Shown here in pieces: positions 43,425 through 46,949 of a DNA stretch of 46,949 nt. The stretch's first letter is position 1. The number at the start of each line of letters is the position of its first letter. The stretch comes from JAPXLN01 sp033809515 (GTDB lineage: Bacteria; Bacillota; Sulfobacillia; Fermentithermobacillales; Fermentithermobacillaceae): assembly GCA_033809515.1 (NCBI GenBank), contig JAPXLN010000011.1:1-46949 (forward strand), in the 5' to 3' direction. The notes under the pieces are model-generated. The model saw nothing but the letters and a program-made list of their open reading frames with translations, ran no database searches and was not told the origin of the DNA. The position numbers were made by a program, and so were the translations under genes.

Positions 43425-44256
43425 GGTAAGCTCATACGGTCAGGATCGTAGCGTGCCATGAACCTCTCGCCCTTGTTGTTCAGAAGGTGCGAGTAGTAAA
43501 GAAGAGCCGCCAGCACTCCCCGGAGAGAATGGGGATACAGGAATGCAATAGGGTAGAACTGAACAAACTCCATATCCATGAGCTTTGCTCCGGCCGCAAG
43601 AGCAAGAGCGAAGCCGTCTCCGGTAACGTCAGCCGGGCAGTCGGTGTTGGCATACAGCTGTCCTGCACCGCCTGTGGCCAGCACCAGGGACCGGCATTCA
43701 AAGAGCACAGGCTCGGAAGTGGACAGGTCAATGCCCACAGCTCCGGAAACGCCCGATGGTCCCCTCTGAAGCCGGGTGATCATGATGTTCTCCCAAACCG
43801 GGACATGCCTCCGGTTCAGAATGCTTCCGAGAGTCCTCACCATTTCCCTTCCGGTCCTGTCCTCCAAATAGACGCACCGATGGGTTGTGTGACCCCCGTC
43901 TATGCGCAATCGGTAGGACTCACCGTCATCTTCTCTTTCCCACAAAGCGCCGAGCCTTTCCAGCTCAAGTATTCTCTCGGGCGCTTCCTCCACCAGAATC
44001 CTTACCAAATGCTGTTCGTTCATGAAACTGCCGCCTGCTATGGTGTCGGTAAGGTGCAGTTCCCTGGAATCGCCGGGACGCCCCCAGGACCGACCCCTGC
44101 CACCGCCCCGGGCGCCATAATTGTGGCTCCTGAACGCTCAGCCTGGCCCTTGAGAACCAGTCCAACCCGTGCCCCATGGCTGGAAGCTTCGCATGCAGCC
44201 ATGAGGCCCGCACCTCCGCCTCCGACCACTAGCACATCTGTTTCATAGCGTCTCAA
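43394..44256 (-). pseudogene. FAD-dependent fumarate reductase/succinate dehydrogenase-type flavoprotein, frameshifted and 3'-truncated
   Basis: Two frames together cover about the first half of a flavoprotein usually about 550 aa long. Fragment 1 (44256-44038) has the dinucleotide fold VLVVGGGGAGLMAACEA and GATIMAPGAVAGVG. It shifts frame in a G5 run at 44081-44085; one more G would continue as GRPGDSRELHLTDTIAGGSF into fragment 2. Fragment 2 (44023-43394) holds NEQHLVRILVEEAPERILEL and LVLATGGAGQLY. It loses homology after RYDPDRM at about 43432 and runs into the permease sequence. One single-base lesion and one deletion make it non-functional. Confidence 0.8.
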
Positions 44257-44298
44257 TGCCTACACTCCCTCGAGAATTGATTCTGACGAGATGCGACA

Positions 44299-45075
44299 CT
44301 AACAGGACGCACAGTAGCCCAGTTCCTTTGATATTTCCCCTGCGTAATGCCTGAGCCTCGACAGCAAGCAGTCGATCTCATCGGACCGGAAGTACATCTC
44401 AGGCCCCGCAAGGCTAAGGGCGGCAATCACCTCCCCCCGGTGGTTCATGACGCCGACAGCCGCCTCTGCAGTTTCCGGCACAATCTCGGAAAAGCTCACG
44501 CTGTAGCCCTTCTGGCGAATCTCGCGGACCGCCGCTCTCAGGGCATCGGCGTCTGCTACGGTGTTCTTGGTATGCCTGACCATCTCTACAGTGGAAACGT
44601 ACTCGTCAATCTCGTCGTCACTGCATGCAGCCAGGAATATCCTTGAACTGGCCGGAATATAGAGAGGGGCCCGCCGCCCTACCTGGGTGAACAGTCTGAC
44701 AGGCCTGGTGCTCTCTATCTTCTCGACGTAGACTGCCTCTTGTCCGTCTCGAATGACCAGGTGGACTGCCATACCAACCTCATCCCGCAGCTTTTCCATA
44801 GGCGGATAGGCGATCTGCCGGAGTTCAAAGGACTCGCGTACGATCTCGCCCAGTTGAAGAAACTGCAGCGACAGAAAGAACTCCTTGCCGCTCCCGACTC
44901 GCCTGAGAAACCCCTGTCTCTCCAGGGATTCCACAAGACGGTACACTGTTGTACGGGGAAACCCGAGTTCATCCGATATCGACGCGATCCGCAGCGGAGT
45001 CCTGACCTCGGCTAACAGGGAAATGACCTTGAGACCTTTGTCCAACATCGATAGCTGATCGGAATCTGTCCGCAT
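44299..45075 (-). CDS. IclR-family transcriptional regulator
   Basis: A 258-aa regulator: an N-terminal winged helix-turn-helix (about residues 10-65, with SISDELGFPRTTVYRLVESL) and a C-terminal effector-binding domain (about 85-250, including AVHLVIRDGQEAVYVEK). IclR proteins bind small organic acids or related ligands and control nearby catabolic operons. ATG 45075 is preceded by GGGGTG at six bases. It lies 43 bp upstream of the broken flavoprotein gene on the same strand, so its probable target operon has decayed. The gene itself appears intact. Confidence 0.92.
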   Translation of the reverse strand: MRTDSDQLSMLDKGLKVISLLAEVRTPLRIASISDELGFPRTTVYRLVESLERQGFLRRVGSGKEFFLSLQFLQLGEIVRESFELRQIAYPPMEKLRDEVGMAVHLVIRDGQEAVYVEKIESTRPVRLFTQVGRRAPLYIPASSRIFLAACSDDEIDEYVSTVEMVRHTKNTVADADALRAAVREIRQKGYSVSFSEIVPETAEAAVGVMNHRGEVIAALSLAGPEMYFRSDEIDCLLSRLRHYAGEISKELGYCASC

Positions 45076-45443
45076 GGTGAACACCCCGTCTGTCTAGTGG
45101 TACAATGTGATAGGTTCTACATTCCGGGGTCGGTTTCCTTCTTTCCCCCAGGACAATGCCTATGGTATAAGTTTGGTTAACTGAAAAAGTAACTTCCAGT
45201 TGCAGTCCGCAAACAAAGGATTTTCGCGGTCGGATATCGAAAACTTATCGAATGGCATTTTCAACGTGGACGTCGAGAGCGAGACTTACGACGAGTACAG
45301 CGGTCACCGGAGAAGGATTGTCCCCGGTTTGCCCGTTTCACGTTGCCTAAGAGGATGGGGGTATTCGAAGTCAAGGAGGTGAACCCGAGTCATTGCCCGT
45401 TCACGGGTTCTAGCAAGTTATTACGAATTGGGAGGTGCCATTT
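45076..45443. other. Divergent intergenic region between the IclR gene and the DUF6754 gene
   Basis: A 368-bp gap that should hold promoters for both directions and perhaps an IclR operator. I see no consensus promoter. A short rightward frame (45200-45382) has no ribosome site and no recognised domain. An inverted pair GTTA/TAAC surrounds 45176-45194. Confidence 0.4.
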
Positions 45444-46205
45444 TTGCTGATAGAAGGTAGGGTCTCAGGTCTCATTGCTCTAGTCGTAATATTCATCTGC
45501 CTGCGTGCCGGACTCGCTACGGCCCTCAAACGGAGTATCAACTTCCGGCGCATACCGGGATTGGATGCCGTAGAAGAAGCCGTCGGGCGTGCCACAGAGA
45601 TGGGGAGACCGGTTCTGCATACGCCTGGATATATGGGCATTTCGACATCAACTCTAGCCGGTCTGGACCTTCTAACGCATATTGGGCGTCTTGCGGCCCG
45701 TTATGACAATAGAGTTCTCGTGACAGTTGGAAGCCCAAACACTTACGCTGTTGCATCGGAAGTCTTGCAGAACGCTTACCTCGCAGAGGGCAAGCCGGAA
45801 GCGTATTCACAGGACATGGTTCACTTCACTGCTGAGGTGCAGTTCGCTTACACGGCTGCTACGTTAGGCCTCATTCAGAGAGAAAAACCTGCCGCTGTTT
45901 TCTGCCTGGGCGACTTCCTTGCAGAGTCAATTATCCTTTCGGAAGCAGCTGCAGCTGTCGGCGCAATTACCATTGCCGGAACAACAGCCTACGGTCAGAT
46001 ACCGTATTTTGTCGCAGCCTGTGACTACACTATGATCGGTGAGGAGTTCCTTGCCGCAGGCGCTTATATGTCAGGAGACCCCAAGCGTATCGGCACCATT
46101 GCCGGTCAGGACTACGTAAAGATGTGCATTATCGTCATCATGGTCCTTGGGTTGGCCATGACAACCGCAGGTAATGATTTGTTTATTGAGCTGCTCACGA
46201 AATAA
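45444..46205 (+). CDS. DUF6754 domain-containing membrane protein
   Basis: A 253-aa protein with an N-terminal membrane helix (SGLIALVVIFICLRAGLATA), a soluble middle domain of alternating strands and helices (LHTPGYMGISTSTLAGLDLL, VTVGSPNTYAVASEVLQNAY) and a C-terminal helix (IIVIMVLGLAMTTAGN). It matches DUF6754, function unknown. TTG 45444 is preferred: GGGAGG at 45430-45435 lies eight bases upstream, whereas GTG 45435 would overlap that site. It forms an operon with the next membrane protein, 21 bp downstream. Confidence 0.8.
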   Translation: MLIEGRVSGLIALVVIFICLRAGLATALKRSINFRRIPGLDAVEEAVGRATEMGRPVLHTPGYMGISTSTLAGLDLLTHIGRLAARYDNRVLVTVGSPNTYAVASEVLQNAYLAEGKPEAYSQDMVHFTAEVQFAYTAATLGLIQREKPAAVFCLGDFLAESIILSEAAAAVGAITIAGTTAYGQIPYFVAACDYTMIGEEFLAAGAYMSGDPKRIGTIAGQDYVKMCIIVIMVLGLAMTTAGNDLFIELLTK

Positions 46206-46226
46206 GTCGCGAAGGGAGAGATTGAA

Positions 46227-46850
46227 TTGAAGCGCCTATTGCCTTTAGTGCTGTCCACCGGGCTTGGAATCATCCTTCTGGTGGCCTACTTCTTCAACAT
46301 TAGCGTTGTCCAAACCGCTGCCTCCGACATACAAAACTGGGGGACTATCATCTCAGCCTTCGCTCTGGGTCTTGCAGCAATCAACCTTGTCAAGGTTCAT
46401 TCTATGCGCATAGCCAGGGGCGGGCGCGATATGATCCACAGCATTGTACTTCTGGCGGGACTGGCCGCCATGGCTGGCTCTGGCATATTTCTTGGCTCCA
46501 AATCGGAGATGTTCTCGTTCCTGTTCGACAACGCGTTTTCGGCCCTTTCGGGAGCTTTTTACGCAATGACAGCATTCCACCTGGCTTCAGCTTCATACCG
46601 CGCCTTCAGAGCCAGGAATTTGCAGGCCGCTGCGCTTCTTGTATCTGGTGTGCTGGTCATGCTCGGAAGAGCTCCTATCGGCGAGGTAATGTGGAGCGGT
46701 GCACCGGTAGTATCCGAATGGATCATGGACGTGGTGAACCTTGCCGGGTCCAGAGCTATTCTTATCAGCACCGCTATTGGAACAGTTGGAGTCGCTCTGC
46801 GAATTCTGACCGGGATGGACCGTTCGCATCTCGGCGGAAGCGCAGACTAG
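46227..46850 (+). CDS. Uncharacterised membrane protein, partner of DUF6754
   Basis: A 207-aa protein with about six hydrophobic segments (for example LPLVLSTGLGIILLVAYF, IHSIVLLAGLAAMAGSGIFL, AAALLVSGVLVMLGRAPIG). No named domain was recognised. TTG 46227 is preceded by GAAGGGAGAG. The conserved-looking loop LVKVHSMRIARGGRD lies between helices 2 and 3. Tight spacing to the DUF6754 gene suggests a membrane complex. Confidence 0.75.
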   Translation: MKRLLPLVLSTGLGIILLVAYFFNISVVQTAASDIQNWGTIISAFALGLAAINLVKVHSMRIARGGRDMIHSIVLLAGLAAMAGSGIFLGSKSEMFSFLFDNAFSALSGAFYAMTAFHLASASYRAFRARNLQAAALLVSGVLVMLGRAPIGEVMWSGAPVVSEWIMDVVNLAGSRAILISTAIGTVGVALRILTGMDRSHLGGSAD

Positions 46851-46896
46851 GAGCCTGTGCACGTAATAGCCGAACAAGCAGGGACAGAGGTTTGTT

Positions 46897-46949
46897 TTGG
46901 CGAAATATCCATTACCATGGGAAAAGTATATAAGGACTACAACCAGAAC
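46897..46949 (+). CDS. Possible start of a further gene, cut by the window edge
   Basis: TTG 46897 follows GAGG at 46887-46890 and opens with MAKYPLPWEKYIRTTTR to the window edge. A different frame starting at GTG 46857 is also open to the edge (HVIAEQAGTEVCFGEISI). The choice cannot be made from the visible bases. Either would be the third gene of the DUF6754 operon. Confidence 0.3.
   Translation, partial: MAKYPLPWEKYIRTTTR

Noticed and set aside
45200..45382. 60-aa rightward frame upstream of the DUF6754 gene
   Set aside because: No ribosome site, no recognisable domain and an Arg-rich end; treated as intergenic.

Overview
The window looks like a chromosomal segment from a GC-rich, probably anaerobic, single-membrane Bacillota (Clostridia-like or a deep-branching relative). 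The evidence is indirect. Most genes carry strong AGGAGG-type ribosome-binding sites and many start at GTG or TTG. There is an S-layer-homology protein, a complete type IV pilus set without a secretin, and tandem MinD-type ATPases carrying ferredoxin inserts. No rRNA, tRNA, CRISPR array, phage or intact insertion sequence was recognised. I did not run any search, so family names rest on motifs read by eye.

Layout, left to right. 1-3.6 kb: a rightward cluster of a NifX/NifB-like cofactor protein, two small Gly/Arg-rich DUF5320 proteins and two MinD/Mrp ATPases with 2x[4Fe-4S] inserts, resembling the 'orange protein' (ORP) type of metal-cluster locus. 3.7-6.8 kb: D-aminopeptidase DppA (leftward), threonine dehydratase and dihydrodipicolinate reductase (rightward). 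7-13.5 kb: an S-layer-homology protein whose 3' end looks damaged, a hypothetical protein, a methyltransferase, a repeat-rich 0.7 kb gap, and a large M14 zinc carboxypeptidase. 13.6-16 kb: a leftward three-gene ABC exporter. 16.1-27.6 kb: a leftward type IV pilus locus (pilT, pilB, pilC, major pilin, three minor pilins, pilM, pilN, pilO, prepilin peptidase) with DUF2164 at its end and two small unknown genes at its head. 27.9-31.8 kb: an HExxH protein, MscL with a zinc-ribbon tail, a striking array of twenty 63-bp repeats, and a DUF188 protein. 31.8-36.3 kb: an SbcCD/YhaON-like nuclease-ATPase pair. 36.4-37.6 kb: a DarG antitoxin gene preceded by only the last 59 codons of its DarT toxin. 38-42.1 kb: a DUF4153 membrane protein and an SGNH-polysaccharide deacetylase fusion. 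42.2-45.1 kb: a decayed locus in which a frameshifted flavoprotein gene is fused by deletion to a 5'-truncated NCS1 permease gene, beside an IclR regulator. 45.4 kb to the end: a DUF6754 membrane protein, another membrane protein and perhaps the start of a third gene.

The most interesting non-genic feature is a repeat family. Twenty 63-bp units, each centred on an imperfect 23-bp dyad, lie between mscL and the DUF188 gene. A 20-base segment of one unit type recurs exactly 20 kb away, next to a 3.2-copy array of 105-bp units. A relative of the 105-bp unit occurs again near 40.1 kb. Both periods are multiples of 21 bp. The other clear signals are gene decay (darT, the flavoprotein/permease pair, the S-layer gene) and short in-frame sequence expansions inside otherwise conserved genes.
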